Shown: one piece after another, positions 11,032 to 21,912 of the stretch
Layout of the letters: the number at the start of each line of letters is the position of its first letter
Numbering within the stretch: the first letter of the stretch is position 1
Assembly: GCA_012656075.1 (NCBI GenBank)
Contig: JAAKBF010000048.1
Location: forward strand, 855,990-919,989
Reading direction: 5' to 3'
DNA length: 64,000 nucleotides
Source: Phytophthora hibernalis
Lineage: Eukaryota > Oomycota > Peronosporomycetes > Peronosporales > Peronosporaceae
Notes under the pieces: model-generated
What the model saw: only the letters and a program-made list of their open reading frames with translations
What the model was told of the DNA's origin: nothing
Database searches by the model: none
Program-made: the position numbers and the translations under genes

Positions 11032-11380
11032 ATGGCAACCGAGAGGACACGTCCGACGCTGCTGCATGAGCTGGCGGTTGCGCACGATGAACGACACAGC
11101 TACATGCAGCGAATGTGTAGTTTGGCCGGGCCAGGAGCGTACACGATCCCGTCGACCTTCCAGCGCCCAGCGCCGAACATGCTGCTGCGAGCGGTACAGC
11201 GTGAAATCTACGGCCGAGAGTTCTCGAGGTAACTTTTGCATGGGTCTGTATCAGCGCGGGTTATCGGGTTGTTCACATGACCACTTGTTTGCTAACACAG
11301 ACAGAAGCGGGCGTTGACGACGACAACTAGTGATGCGATCGAGGAGTACGTCGTGCACCAAGTGTCCCTTTGTAGTACCT
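11032..11380 (+). CDS. Unrecognised spliced ORF (partial)
   Basis: From the ATG at 11032 a frame of 66 codons (starting MATERTRPTLLHELAVAHDE) runs to a good donor at 11229 (GAG|GTAACT). A branch-like GCTAACACAG precedes an acceptor at 11300, and the exons join in phase into QKRALTTTTSDAIEEYVVHQ. Beyond 11360 the frame loses its character. At 11420-11570 another frame reads Cys/His-rich sequence (TPCQLCLV, RPRHWHC) that may be its continuation after a frame break or another intron. I recognise no domain. It may be a host gene or the N-terminal part of the transposon that left the PIF1-like helicase downstream. Confidence 0.33.
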
Positions 11381-12233
11381 GGTGCTGGGCGACTAACCCG
11401 TGCTTGGTTCGGCTAGGACTCCTTGCCAGCTCTGCCTCGTCACGACGGCCAGCACGCATCGCGATCGCCGTGACCAACTCCGCAAGCTCCTGGGCCTCGC
11501 ACCGGTACGCCCGCGGCACTGGCATTGCGTTCGCGCCCGAAGTTGGATCTGACCTACCCGTTGTTATTGCTGGTGCTCGGTTGCTTTGTGGTAGGATGAA
11601 GTCGCGCCGAAGTCTGACAGCTCGGGCTCCAGCAACTCACCGTCACGCGAGCGCTGGGCGTCGTCGTACCTGACCGACATCGTAGCCGATTTCGGAGAAC
11701 AACTGCCCGTCGCGGAGTTACCGATCCAGGAGGTGGTACGCGTGCCTCAGCAGGTAAAACTCGGTGACGTTTGTGATAGTTGATCCGGACTGACGTCGCG
11801 CTATTTGACGCGACAGCTCTGTTTCCGCGCGCCGCTGAGCTACCAGCATTTCCTCACGAGCACGAGCTACCTGGACCGGATCAAGAGACTGCAGCAGCGC
11901 AAGTAGCGCGAGCAATGTTGTGGAGAATTCTATTTAAACGGCAGTTGAAGGCTGACGTCGAGCGCGAAAATTTAGCGCCATTACATGGATCCCATGAAGT
12001 ACCGGTACCTGTGAAGAAACCTAAACCATTTATTGACGTGTGAGGGGTAGATATCGCAATAGAAGTACCAGGTATTAATTGGCGTACCGGACGTTTCGTC
12101 CGGGGTGATAAGGGACAAGAACGTTGTTTAGAGTAAGTGCAAGTGAGAGGGACGAGAGTGAGAGGGACGAGGGGATCTACGACGTCGAGGAGGCTGATTT
12201 CATCGGCAGTGTTGATCCAGTCGTTGTCGCAAG
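11381..12233. other. Degenerate coding-like DNA, no gene resolved
   Basis: GC-rich sequence with several short frames on both strands, for example a plus-strand one at 11780-12043. None has a recognisable motif. The stretch sits between an unrecognised ORF and a helicase remnant, so it may be decayed transposon sequence. Confidence 0.4.
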
Positions 12234-13314
12234 GTGGGGGGTACGACGCTGCGCAGTATACGATGGATAATACCACTGTGGTGATTCTCGAAGACTCGGT
12301 GCGCTTCCAGAATGACCCAGCGTAGGGTGATGGCTGTCGTAACGCTCACCTTGGGCAGTGGACACCAGAGTTCACAACAGTCGAGTCCTTCACCATGGAT
12401 CGCAACTGGCGCTGCAGAACGACATCGGAGACGCCGCCGTGTTCGTCACGCCGGAAAACGTGACCCGTCTGGCAATCAACACCGCGTTCGTGGCTGAGAC
12501 CGCGGCCATGCTGCCAAGCGGCATCTTCCCTATCCGCGTCGTCGCGAACTTCAAGGGTGCGTTAAATGGCCTGAGTCAAAGCGACCTCCGCTACATCATG
12601 AGTCTGCCCGACAACCGCTTCGGTAGGATGGCTCCCTACCTTGACCTCATCGACGGCATGCCCATTCAGGTCACGCAGAATGTCGCCACAGCGGAAGGCG
12701 TCGCGAACGGCACGCTTGGCAACTTGGAGCTCGTGCATTTCCCTGATGACACTCGGTTCCGGCTTGTTCGTGACGGCGCGTCGATCACGGTCGTGCAGCT
12801 CGTTCTCCGCCTGCAACGGCCACACGCTACTGCGATCCGGCCTGATCTCGATTCAGAACTCTTCCCGGTTTTCTTTGCGACTGAACCATATGTGAAGACG
12901 ACGATATCGCTCCCTAAGGCTCTTAATGGACAACCACGCTCAGTCACCGTCATGCCGCAGCAACTCCCATTCGTCTGCGCGGTCGGATCGACCGTGTACA
13001 AGGTCCAGGGTGATACACTTCAGTCGATGGTCGTTATGGACTGGAAATCGTCGCACCACATCGTAAACAAACCACAACAAACATACTTGCTCGTTTCTCG
13101 AGTGACATCCAGGGATGCGTTTGTTGCATTGAACCCCTTACGGCTGAACTCGCGGCGTGGTCCAAGCCACTTTTGCACGCACTCAATAAGGAAAAACGGC
13201 TCAACTACCTTAGCAACATCACCTTGGCGAGCTTCACGACACCAGCGACCGCCGATGTCGACCTTGCCGGCCAGCGAGCCTGCACGCTGTAGCTACGCAG
13301 TCGGAAGGAGCTAA
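12234..13314 (+). pseudogene. PIF1-like helicase C-terminal remnant (Helitron-type)
   Basis: The longest frame (12358-13314) encodes the C-terminal half of a PIF1-like superfamily 1 helicase. DGMPIQVTQNVATAEGVANGTLG matches the region around motif IV, and LPFVCAVGSTVYKVQGDTLQ with the later YLLVSRVTSRDAFVALNPL matches motifs V and VI (the usual HKSQGxT is YKVQGDT). An upstream piece in another frame (TTVVILEDSVRFQNDPA, to 12325) looks like motif III, so a frame break lies near 12330. No Walker A or Rep endonuclease motif is visible upstream. PIF1 helicases of this style are carried by Helitrons, so this is most likely a truncated element. A host gene fragment is the alternative. Confidence 0.6.
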
Positions 13315-14296
13315 TTCTTTAACAAAATATTGACACTTCATAGAAGAGTTATTCCTTCGTGTGTGCTGCCTGTGTCATCACACGAACGAGAACGAATCAT
13401 AGAACGTTAGGCTGCACGACATCTTAATCATCGTGCCTACCTTGTAGTCCAACAGCTCGATGTGCGGGTCCACTCTAACGAGTCTACCTTCATGTGAGAG
13501 TCCACCGAGTGCATCGAAATGCCCTCGCCCGCCACCATCAGCCGCCACACTGCACTGCATGACGCCCTCGTCAGCCGCCACACTGCGTTGCCCAACGCTA
13601 CGACCTCCGGTTTTGGCGGGTTGCATCCTTTTAGCCAATCCAAATGTACCAAGACGACCCCTAGTTTTGTCGATCGGCGAATGTCCCACGAAGATCCAAC
13701 TCGAAATGTTGCTGCTGCTGCGCCTTTATTGTCTTTGAGTTGCCGAAATGTTGCGCTAACCGTGTTCCCCGAACGTTGAACGCACTGGAGCAACATCGTT
13801 ACTTTAAGGACAAACGACATGTCTCACTTCGTTCGAACTGCGAATAATAGTGCAGTAGCAGCTCGAGTTCACGATGAAAGCCGTCGCCGTAAGCTCCTCC
13901 TAGTTCTTCTTCTACTAATGTTGCCACGATTTCTGTTTGCATATTTGATCTCCTTGCGTAACCGCGAGCGTGGAGGCTCCACGCTCCGAATGAATCGGAT
14001 TCATTGAAATGTAGCGATATGAAGATCAGCAGCTGGAGATCAACATGAAGATGTGGTATTGTCATCTTCTAACAAGAATCTACGTTCTTGTACTTCTGAG
14101 GCCAAGCATTGGGAATACTTCGAAGAACATGCCTGTTGCAATTCAGCCAAAACAAGCAAATATGTGTATTGATATTAGCGAAGATTAATTCGCGGTCGAT
14201 TCACGAATGACGTCCCAGGAGAGGAAAGGCATGCATGCACGCCACCACGTCGACGTTTTACGCTCAAATGAAAGAGAACATGGCAGAAGTGAGTCC
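13315..14296. other. Intergenic, nothing recognised
   Basis: There are modest frames on the minus strand (13437-13820) and on other strands, but no motif, splice structure or repeat that supports a gene. Confidence 0.45.
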
Positions 14297-15504
14297 TCAT
14301 GCGGCCTTCTTGAAGTGGTCGGCCGAGTCGAACATCTTTCGCTCTGTGAGTTTGCGTTGCAGCACCACGTTCCGCGCGGCAGCAGCGCCAGACGGCGCTG
14401 AGCTTTTATCAAGCCCGTACCGATCCAGCGCGGCCTGTGAGGTGTTGCCTCCCGCAGCGGGGTCGCACTCGTTGCATTCTTCTTAAGCCCGGCGTAGCGC
14501 GCGGCTCGAGCTGCCAGCGCCGCCTGCGCCGCATTGGCGGCCACAGGCTGCGCTGGGGTCGCCACACGACCGCTCGGGTCTTCCGAGAGCTTAATGTGCT
14601 TCACCTGATGGTCAATCGACGTCTGCAGCGTGCCGTATCCTGACGGCGCGGTGCCGGGGGCTGCAGGACTCGCCGCGACGTCCGCCGGCACGTCCGTGGG
14701 CTGCCCCTGCTTCTCCATAGCGTAGTCGGCCGAGTCGAAGCGTTTGCGCTCTTTGAGCTTGCGGCGGATCAGAATGTGTGCGGCCGAGAGCTTCCCGTAC
14801 TTGGAGCTTCCTGCAGCCGCGGGCGGCTCCTCCTGCTGCTGCTTCTCCAGCAGATCGCGTCGACTGGGCTTCTTCCTGTTCTCCAGGGCGCCGTACTTGC
14901 CTCCGCGGCTTGGACTCATGCTCGCGAACTTCTGGCGCCTACTGGCAGCCGCAGCGGAGGACGCACACGGCGAGCTTACGGGCTGGTCGACTGCGCTCAC
15001 GTCCTCCATGGGCACATCCTCCGTCTCGTGACGAGCCCTGGCCATCTGGTAGTCCGCCGAGTCAAAAGACGCCTTGGTCTGCAGCTTGCGCTGGATCAGC
15101 ACATTGCGCGCCTGTGCCGCGCCTCCTGGCGGCTCCATGGCGTTAAAGAAGGCGGACTGGCCCAAGCGCGCGGGCTGCATCTGAGTCTGATTTACTAGCG
15201 GCTGAGTCTGAGTCGGCGTCGTCTGAGTCTGGGGAGGCGGCGTCTGATGCCGGGCCGCCGCCTTCTTCATGGCGTCGTCCGCCGAGTCGTAGCGCTTGCG
15301 CTCGCGCAGCTTCTGCCGCAGCAGCACGTTGCGCGCGGACAGAGCGCCGCCGTCTGCTGCGGCGTCGCGCGCGCCCGGTGGCGGCACCTGCGCGCCGATC
15401 TGCAGGTCCATGGCGTTCCAGGCGGCGCGGTTGCTGCCGTTGAGACGCGCCATGCCGCGCGCGGACGAGAGCATTGCGTCGGTAGCTGGCTGCTGGAGGT
15501 CCAT
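14297..15504 (-). CDS. Endosulfine/ARPP-19-like protein with four FDSADY-type motifs, one frame break
   Basis: ENSA/ARPP-19 proteins, when phosphorylated by Greatwall kinase on the Ser of FDSGDY, inhibit PP2A-B55 and allow mitotic entry. This protein carries four copies of a related unit of the form (A)RNVL.(R/Q)(R/K)KL..+..FDSADY.M, at about residues 57-80 (YDSADD), 132-155 (FDSADY) and 241-264 (FDSADY), plus a last copy read in another frame (FDSADH, DNA near 14305-14370). Copies are separated by Gln, Pro and Ala-rich linkers, two with KYG.L, resembling the KY-containing segment before the ENSA motif. One extra base near 14477-14486 brings the fourth copy into frame and gives 402 aa ending at 14297. 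The ATG at 15504 is the first in frame. Family assignment rests on the motif; function as a PP2A inhibitor is inferred. Confidence 0.75.
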
Positions 15505-16676
15505 TTTTAGCTCTTGAAAAGCAGTGTGTACAAAAGCGCTGAAAGGGATATGACCGCTTGAGATCCGAGAAGGAGGAGAAATCGGATTTAGTGGAGATGA
15601 CTGCGTTTGAGAATGCGAAGAAACGCCCTTTGGGTATTGTTCGGATTTCCGCCGCTTTTTGTCCCTCCGTGCTTCAGCTTAATTTGGCGCCAAGGCAGGG
15701 TGACATGGTCCGCATCTCCGCCTAACGCTGCCGATGTGATGTTTAACGGCGCCTTCTACTTTCGATCTGAGCGAGCGGACCAGCTGAACTTTCGGCTCCG
15801 AGGAACCGGCGCTGGCTCATGCACCGTAGTTCTCTACCAGACTGGGGCAGACAACCACGAACGACGATCGCATAGTGGGCTCCGCGATCGAGGGGTCGCC
15901 TTAATTTTCTCGTGAAAAGCGGTGTCTAGGGTTTAGCGGTGGCTCACCGCTCTATTAATACATGTAGCGATCGTGAATACTACTGTACAAGACAAGTCGT
16001 ACGAATTACAGTCGAAAGTGCCAAAAGACTGCAAAGCATAATATATGTATTTCGAAGTATCGAATACCGCATAATACTTATTTGATCCGACAACTTCTTA
16101 TATGAAACGGCGCCAAACAAAACGATGCTAGTTAACATTTTACTGATTTTTGAGATAATAGACAGCGAAGATTGCCCAATGAAAATCGTACTTATCCGAA
16201 ATTTGGTCAGAAAGTGGGGATTTCGACAATCTCTAAATTTGGCGCCGTGTATCGATCGGTCCATGGAAGAGCTGGCAGCTTTCTCGAGCGCATGCGGGGC
16301 CCGCGTCATCGTACGGATTGCAGGAGCAGTTTGCCTACTGTCTGCTCTGCGTGGTCATGTGTGCCTGTTAAGTTTTTAACTGATCAGGATATCAGCTGAT
16401 TGGATAAAAGTTAATTAATAAGTTGTTGTAGTTTAGGGTAAGGACTAAACAGATCCTATTTCTAATCCAATTAGAAACAGATGCAAATGGTTAGAACCTG
16501 ATATTAGAATAAATATACTGGGCTTAAGAGATGCTATCAGCCAAGGCCAACTTAGGAAAATAGAACGTAACCGAATGAAAATCTGGGGACGGCACTCACT
16601 TTTGAATTAGCCGCCCCGTCTGACGGTTAATAAACACACCACAACGGCCAAGACAACAACATTTCAGATACTTCGG
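15505..16676. other. Intergenic; 3' part probably Copia leader/LTR
   Basis: The first 150 bp should hold the promoter of the endosulfine-repeat gene. From about 16380 the composition turns AT rich and leads into the Copia gag start, so an LTR or leader is likely, but I found no matching second LTR in the window. Confidence 0.4.
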
Positions 16677-17567
16677 ATGAGTGTATTGACCAAGCAAGAC
16701 AAGACCGTGCACTTCGCCCTTGAAAAGTTCTCAGGCCGACAAATTGAGTATGCTACGTGGAAAGACAAGCTGCTCACGCACGTGGCCCAGTTGGACCTGG
16801 ACGTAGAGAATCGGCTTCTCGAAACCGGTCAACCGGAGCCGAAGGTTGGCATGCGTGACTTCCTGGAGTCAACGCCGCCACGTCTGACGGATGTAGATGT
16901 GAAAGCAGCTCCTCCTGATGAGCAATTGCGATTGCGTAGGGAGATCATGGTATGGCGCAAGGCGGATGCAGCATTGCGTCACGTCCTCAATTTGACCCTC
17001 CCAAACTCGTTCCTGTCGTCCTTGCCAGACGATGTGAGGAGCCTAGAGATGTGCGTTATTTGGCAACATATCGAGCGCAAGTTTGCACTCATTGATGCTG
17101 GAGGATTGGTGTCCTTGACGAACCGCTGGAATCGGATTCTAAGCTCGAATTGGAAAGACACCACGACTCTGTTCTCGCTGCTCAGCCAAGCACGGAGCGA
17201 GACGAATAGGAAGTCGAAGAAGCTCCTCGGAAAGGAGATAATGACTGAGACGATGATGTGCGTGCAAGTTTTGGCACAGCTTCCAAGTGAAATCTGGGCG
17301 TCGTCAATTGAGCTTTCGGAGGATGCTTTCAGCGCAGAAAAGGTGGAGATCGCGCTGAACAAGCTATTCGGTGACAGGTCCAAGAAGGCGATCACCGGAG
17401 CTGGTGATGCGACGTCGGTGACGCGCATCAACAACGCCAAAAGTGACCGTGCGGCGCGCGGTTACGACTCTAAGAAGCGCAAGCAAGACGGAAGCAGCGG
17501 CGTTCAGGACCAAGGGTGCTTCTACTGCTTCAAGAAAGGGCACCAAAGGTTCAGTGCGAGCGAATGA
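16677..17567 (+). CDS. Copia gag polyprotein, N-terminal part
   Basis: A 296-codon frame from a good ATG. The body matches the gag/UBN2 type of Copia capsid (LTNRWNRILSSNWKD, ETMMCVQVLAQLPSE). A zinc knuckle CFYCFKKGH begins at the C-terminus, but the last Cys is read only if one base is added at the A run 17545-17547. The frame then continues with a basic, Ser-rich stretch (to about 18049) into the protease. The single-base break is of the same kind as those in host genes of this window. Confidence 0.75.
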   Translation: MSVLTKQDKTVHFALEKFSGRQIEYATWKDKLLTHVAQLDLDVENRLLETGQPEPKVGMRDFLESTPPRLTDVDVKAAPPDEQLRLRREIMVWRKADAALRHVLNLTLPNSFLSSLPDDVRSLEMCVIWQHIERKFALIDAGGLVSLTNRWNRILSSNWKDTTTLFSLLSQARSETNRKSKKLLGKEIMTETMMCVQVLAQLPSEIWASSIELSEDAFSAEKVEIALNKLFGDRSKKAITGAGDATSVTRINNAKSDRAARGYDSKKRKQDGSSGVQDQGCFYCFKKGHQRFSASE

Positions 17568-18766
17568 AGGCTGACCGCGACCCAAACCGTGACGGTGGGC
17601 CGCTCTTCCATACGAACATGGATGCCCAACCATCCAAGAGAGCGCGTAGCAACACCAAGAAAATTGCTACGGTGCAGCGCGCTACCAAGCAACAAAGGAC
17701 TTGTGAACCGCCAACGGATGTCGAGATGGAGAAGGAATTCAGCCTTTCAGGTTCGGTAAAAGAGGAGTCGGAAGATGGCGACGGAGGCTGTTTGAAGAGC
17801 TTTGGTGAAATCGACTCCTCGGTACGTAAACGATATGGTACATATTTGAGTTGGTTACGTCGACTAACAGTTACGGATGATCTGTGGATTGTTGATACAG
17901 GAGCTGGATTTGGAATAAGCCCAGACAAAGGCTGGTTCAAGTCGCTACACAAAGGTTCGAGTCATAGGTTTAAGTATGGTAACGGTAGCACATCAGAAAC
18001 CGCTCTAACTGGCTCAATACAAAATGCATGTTGCAAGTCCTTTCAATAAGTCTATCGGTCTAAGGATTAAGAACATTGTGTTTGACTAGGAATGTGGGAG
18101 TAATTTAATTAGTGCTTGCCATCTTGCTAAACAAGGGTATAATCACATTCAATCTCAGGATGGGAATTTTTTTATATTTCTTCAATAAGAAAGGACATCT
18201 ATTATTTGCTGCGGTTGAAAGATGAGAACTGGGGCGACCGGGTAGGCGTACGGATCGCTAAGTATATACTACTCCTTCACAACCCTTCACAAACTTGTCG
18301 ATCTTAGTTCAGCTTGAAGTGCGAGTTACACATGCATATGGTTGGCCTGTTTGTGTATGGGAGCTCCGAAACTGGGAGCTCCTTAGCTGCTCCCTGCAGA
18401 AGGGGCAGTATATTACCTACCCTCTTCCAGGCAGATTAAGGTGCAAACCGTAAGTAAGAGCTTTACAGAAGCACAAAAGTTGCGTTGATGCAAAAATGGC
18501 ATCTTAGACTTGGTCACGTCCACAGGTCCAGACTAATAGCAACATTTGGTCATAAGTTAGTTGAAGAAATTCCTCATTTACCCCAGAATGAGCTAAAACA
18601 TATTCCTTTCTTTTGTGCGACTTGCGAAGTTGCTAACTCGACACGCATGTCATATAGAAATAAAATAGGGACTCCATCTCAGCAGCCATTGTACACTTTG
18701 CACATGGACACTATGGGAAAAATGAAAGTTAGTGGTAACTATGGTGGATACGGAGTAATATCATGA
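16677..18766 (+). mobile_element. Ty1/Copia retrotransposon remnant (gag, protease, GAG-pre-integrase only)
   Basis: The element reads gag (16677 onward), then a protease-like segment with WIVDTGAGFGIS near 17885, then a GAG-pre-integrase domain at 18485-18766 (KWHLRLGHVHRSRLI, FCATCEVANSTRM). The order is typical of Copia pol. Integrase catalytic core, reverse transcriptase and RNase H are absent, and the Crypton begins about 270 bp later, so the 3' part was deleted or displaced. The stretch 18050-18480 is full of stops. Confidence 0.8.
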
Positions 18767-19034
18767 CGGTGCTGACAGAATGACTTTATCTTCATAAGAG
18801 TATGCATTCAAAATCCAAAAATAGTCCATGTTTGCTCTTTTTACCAACGGGATTGCTTCTATTTATATTCCAGCCAATTAAGGAACATGGATTATGTGAA
18901 ACCTCTGCCGACGCTGCACCGACGTATTTTGTCGGCAGGAGCTCCGAAATATGTGAATGAGGTATACGTACCACTAGTTTGACGCATGGCACTTTCATAT
19001 CTGCACTGTTGACGACAAATTACTCAAACAAACA

Positions 19035-20458
19035 ATGGGCCTCCAAGACCTCGCTCCTACGAACTCCAAAAGGGCACAGAAGACTGCAATAAATGCGTTT
19101 GAGCGTTTCCTCGCGTCCGAAGACGTAGCCATGGGGCTCATCGCGTCGTGCCTTCTCAGTGATACAGACGGCTCTGTGTTTGTGAAGCTACTGGACCGTT
19201 TTGCCGTGTATCTGGCCTTTGTTGACGGGAGAGCGGGGAAGTCGCTCGCTAGAAATTCGGTGATGAGCTATTATCGGCACGTAAAAACTGGCTGCTTGAC
19301 CGCTACCCCAAGCACCGCGGTGCAATTGAGAAGAAGCTGCTCAAGATGGATCAGACGCTGGAGCGCTACTGTCTTAAGCGATCTGAGGGAGGTGTGATTA
19401 AGAAGGCGCCTGCATGCACTAAGGCGGACATGCGAATTCTCATGGATGGTATTTACTTCGATGCTACAAGCCCCAAGAACTACCAGGACGCTGCGCTTCT
19501 AGCGCTAATGTGGTCCGCGTTTGGTCGTGCCTCTGATCTGGGGGTTGTAGCCAAGAGCAGTCTGTCCGTGAGTGCTGATGGAGTCGTATTCATCAGGCTT
19601 ATTCGTGTCAAGACCTCCGAAGAACAGGGTCTTTCACTCTTTCCGGACAGGGATAGTTTTATTACGTGTCCTCTGCACGCAATTGCGATGGCACTGGTGA
19701 TGCAAGAGTTCCCCATGTCTGAAGTGCTAGATCATCCCCAACTATTTGATGGTAGCGCAGAAAAACTGACGGCGCCAGCCGATATACCGCTTGCAGAGGC
19801 ACTGGCTAACTGTACGATGGATTCTGCAGAGTGTGATCCCTCTGGCGACGAACAACTAAAAAAATCGGAAAGCAACATGAAGATCCATGCTTGCGTGAAT
19901 CGTGTTGTGAAATCTGCTTCGCAAGCTCATTGCCGCGCGAAGCCGACCCCAAATCTCACTTCGCACTCCTTTAGACAAGGAGGTGCCCAACACGCAAACA
20001 GTGACCCGTCGCTTTGTGCCCAATGGATATTTGATCGCGGTTCATGGAACATGACGGCCACCAATAAGGCATTTGCCTTTGTGTTCAACACCACCAGTGA
20101 AGAAAGGTGTCTCGTGTGGGATGCGAACAAAAAACCATGTGTGCCGATGCTATCGTGGTTCGACTCGGCTACTCGGGATTGTGCACTTTCGTTGGCAAAA
20201 CTTATTTTCCAAACAAGTCTAAGCACGCAAGATCCCGAGAAGCAAATTAACGAGCGCGTTGTGGATGTACTCGTTGCAACACTTATTCAACGGTTCCCTG
20301 AAGTACTCGATCGATACCCAATGTTCCCCTACGCAACAAGAATGCGAGAGTGTCTAGTTTCTCTCGGCATCCCAAAGGCGCAGGTGCTATCGTGGAGCTC
20401 AGAACTACAGCCCAAAGCTACCCAAGATTCTCTTGAAAATGCAGTGGAGGGTGGCTGA
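19035..20458 (+). CDS. Crypton tyrosine recombinase (one frame break, catalytic Tyr apparently Phe)
   Basis: The N-terminal SAM-like/core-binding part starts MGLQDLAPTNSKRAQKT. At the A run 19283-19287 one added base joins it to the catalytic part (NWLLDRYPKHRGAIEKK...), for a total of 474 aa. Catalytic-domain motifs are WSAFGRASDLG (first Arg) and TPNLTSHSFRQGGAQHA (His-x-x-Arg), followed by WIFDRGSWNM. The position where the nucleophilic Tyr is expected, about ten residues after RGSW, reads NKAFAFVFN, with Phe in place of Tyr. If that alignment is right, the protein cannot form the covalent DNA intermediate. The motif assignment is confident; the missing Tyr is an inference from the family pattern. 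Confidence 0.78.
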
Positions 20459-21078
20459 GGTTACTAAATAGGAAAGACTTATCAACCACCAAAACTGTGT
20501 GATTGGCGAGCAGGTGGTGATGAATCAAGATTTGATGAAACGGCTTGGTCAAATGGAGGCTCGTGTTGTCACCATTGAGAGTGGAGTATCTGCAGAACAA
20601 GCTCAGCCAGCTTCCACCCTTGCAACAACGACAACACTTTATACTAGCGGATAAGACTGATTCTTGTGGATCCAAGTCGTTTCCTAAAACCCCAACGGAC
20701 ATTTGGTTCGAGTGGTACGGTAAAACGCCAAGACTGTCGGAAAGTTGATCTTCTCGCCAAAAGATCTCTGCCTACAAGCAGACCACGAACTAAATGAAGC
20801 TGTTTCTACCGAACGGATTTTCCCTTGATCCATCTTCGCCCACGTACTCAGATGATGTACTACGTACCGGTCATGAAGCAGAGAAAAACTTGTACGAATT
20901 CTTTGATAGTATCGGCATTAACCGCATGAACGGCTCATCGGTCTTGAAACATCTCCGAAAGCTCCAACGCGATGGAAAACTCAGCACCCTCATTGAAGCA
21001 TACAGCATCCGCGTCAAGGTTGGAAAATTTTCAGACCCAGCACCTGAATACCTGAAGCAGTTGCTTTCTCGTAAGTAG
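19035..21078 (+). mobile_element. Crypton DNA transposon with tyrosine recombinase, degraded 3' part
   Basis: Cryptons move by a tyrosine recombinase. The recombinase reads from 19035 to 20458 with one break. After the stop at 20458 a second frame gives a coiled-coil-like segment (MNQDLMKRLGQMEARVVTIES, near 20520-20640). A third (TPTDIWFEWYGKTPRL near 20690) and a fourth (20794-21078, MKLFLPNGFSLD..SVLKHLRKLQRDGKL) make up the C-terminal region seen in oomycete Crypton proteins. Stops at about 20470, 20650 and 20750 separate them. Element ends were not found. Confidence 0.78.
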
Positions 21079-21404
21079 TTCTGCAAACGAGTAAGATAGG
21101 ACAATACTGATCCAGCTTAATACACTATCAACACATCTCCGAAAGTAAAAGCTGAACGCAACCAACATCGGTCTTCGTATACTTTATTCCCCAGCACGCA
21201 GCGCACATGAAACGGAATACTTTCGTTGTCAATGCCTACCCGCTGCCTAAAAGATGAGTGGTCTACTCGGAGCTGATGGGTCCTTCTTCCTGTGTGCTAT
21301 CAGCCATATAATGATGTGCTCACCGTCTTCTTATCGGGGTATATATTCTGGTCTACTAACAAACGCAACTACAGATCTCATGCGTGTAAAAGGCTCTTGA
21401 ATCC

Positions 21405-21486
21405 CGGTCGAGTTACTATGAATCATGGTAATAACGGTCGAGTTAATCTGGAGAACGTCGAGTTAATCTGGAGCACGTCGAGTTAA
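21405..21486 (+). repeat. Short repeats of GTCGAGTTA, partly 20-bp tandem
   Basis: The nonamer GTCGAGTTA occurs at 21407, 21437, 21457 and 21477. The last three copies are spaced exactly 20 bp apart within a nearly identical 20-bp unit. The array lies just before the 41-bp tandem array. Confidence 0.8.
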
Positions 21487-21551
21487 TCTTAATCCCGGTC
21501 AAGTAGCCCCAGATTTACGTAGAGCGAACTAATGTGCAACCCAGTCAGCTT

Positions 21552-21830
21552 CACGTTAACTCGCGCTAGTTATCATGAAACGAAGGCAGATTCACATTAG
21601 CTTGCGCGAGTTATCGTGAAACAAAGACATACTCACATTAACTCGCGCGAGTTATCATGAAACAAAGGCAGATTCACAATAACTCGCGCGAGTTAATGCG
21701 CAATGAAGGCAGATTCACATCAACTCACGCGAGTTAATGCACAACGAAGACATACTCACATTAACTTGCGCGAGTTATCATGAAACCAAGGCAGATTTAC
21801 ATTAACTCGCGGGAGTTAATATGAAACATG
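21552..21830 (+). repeat. 41-bp tandem repeat array, seven copies, palindromic core
   Basis: Seven consecutive units of exactly 41 bp start at 21552, 21593, 21634, 21675, 21716, 21757 and 21798; the last is incomplete. Each contains a near-perfect palindrome around AACTCGCGCGAGTT. Spacers alternate between two forms (AAAGGCAGATT and AAGACATACT types), so the array may have grown as a higher-order unit. Confidence 0.92.
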
Positions 21831-21912
21831 TGGTCATCTGAGACTGAACCTGAGTATATCTGATTCACTAAACGAGTGGCTTAGAGGATACCTCTATTCT
21901 GGCTCAGTTTTC

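Noticed and set aside
15247..15510. Plus-strand frames across the endosulfine-repeat gene
   Set aside because: They mirror the repeated motif units of the minus-strand gene, and their Ala/Arg-rich translation has no features of its own.
21552..21830. CRISPR array
   Set aside because: Units are contiguous tandem repeats with no unique spacers, in a eukaryotic context.
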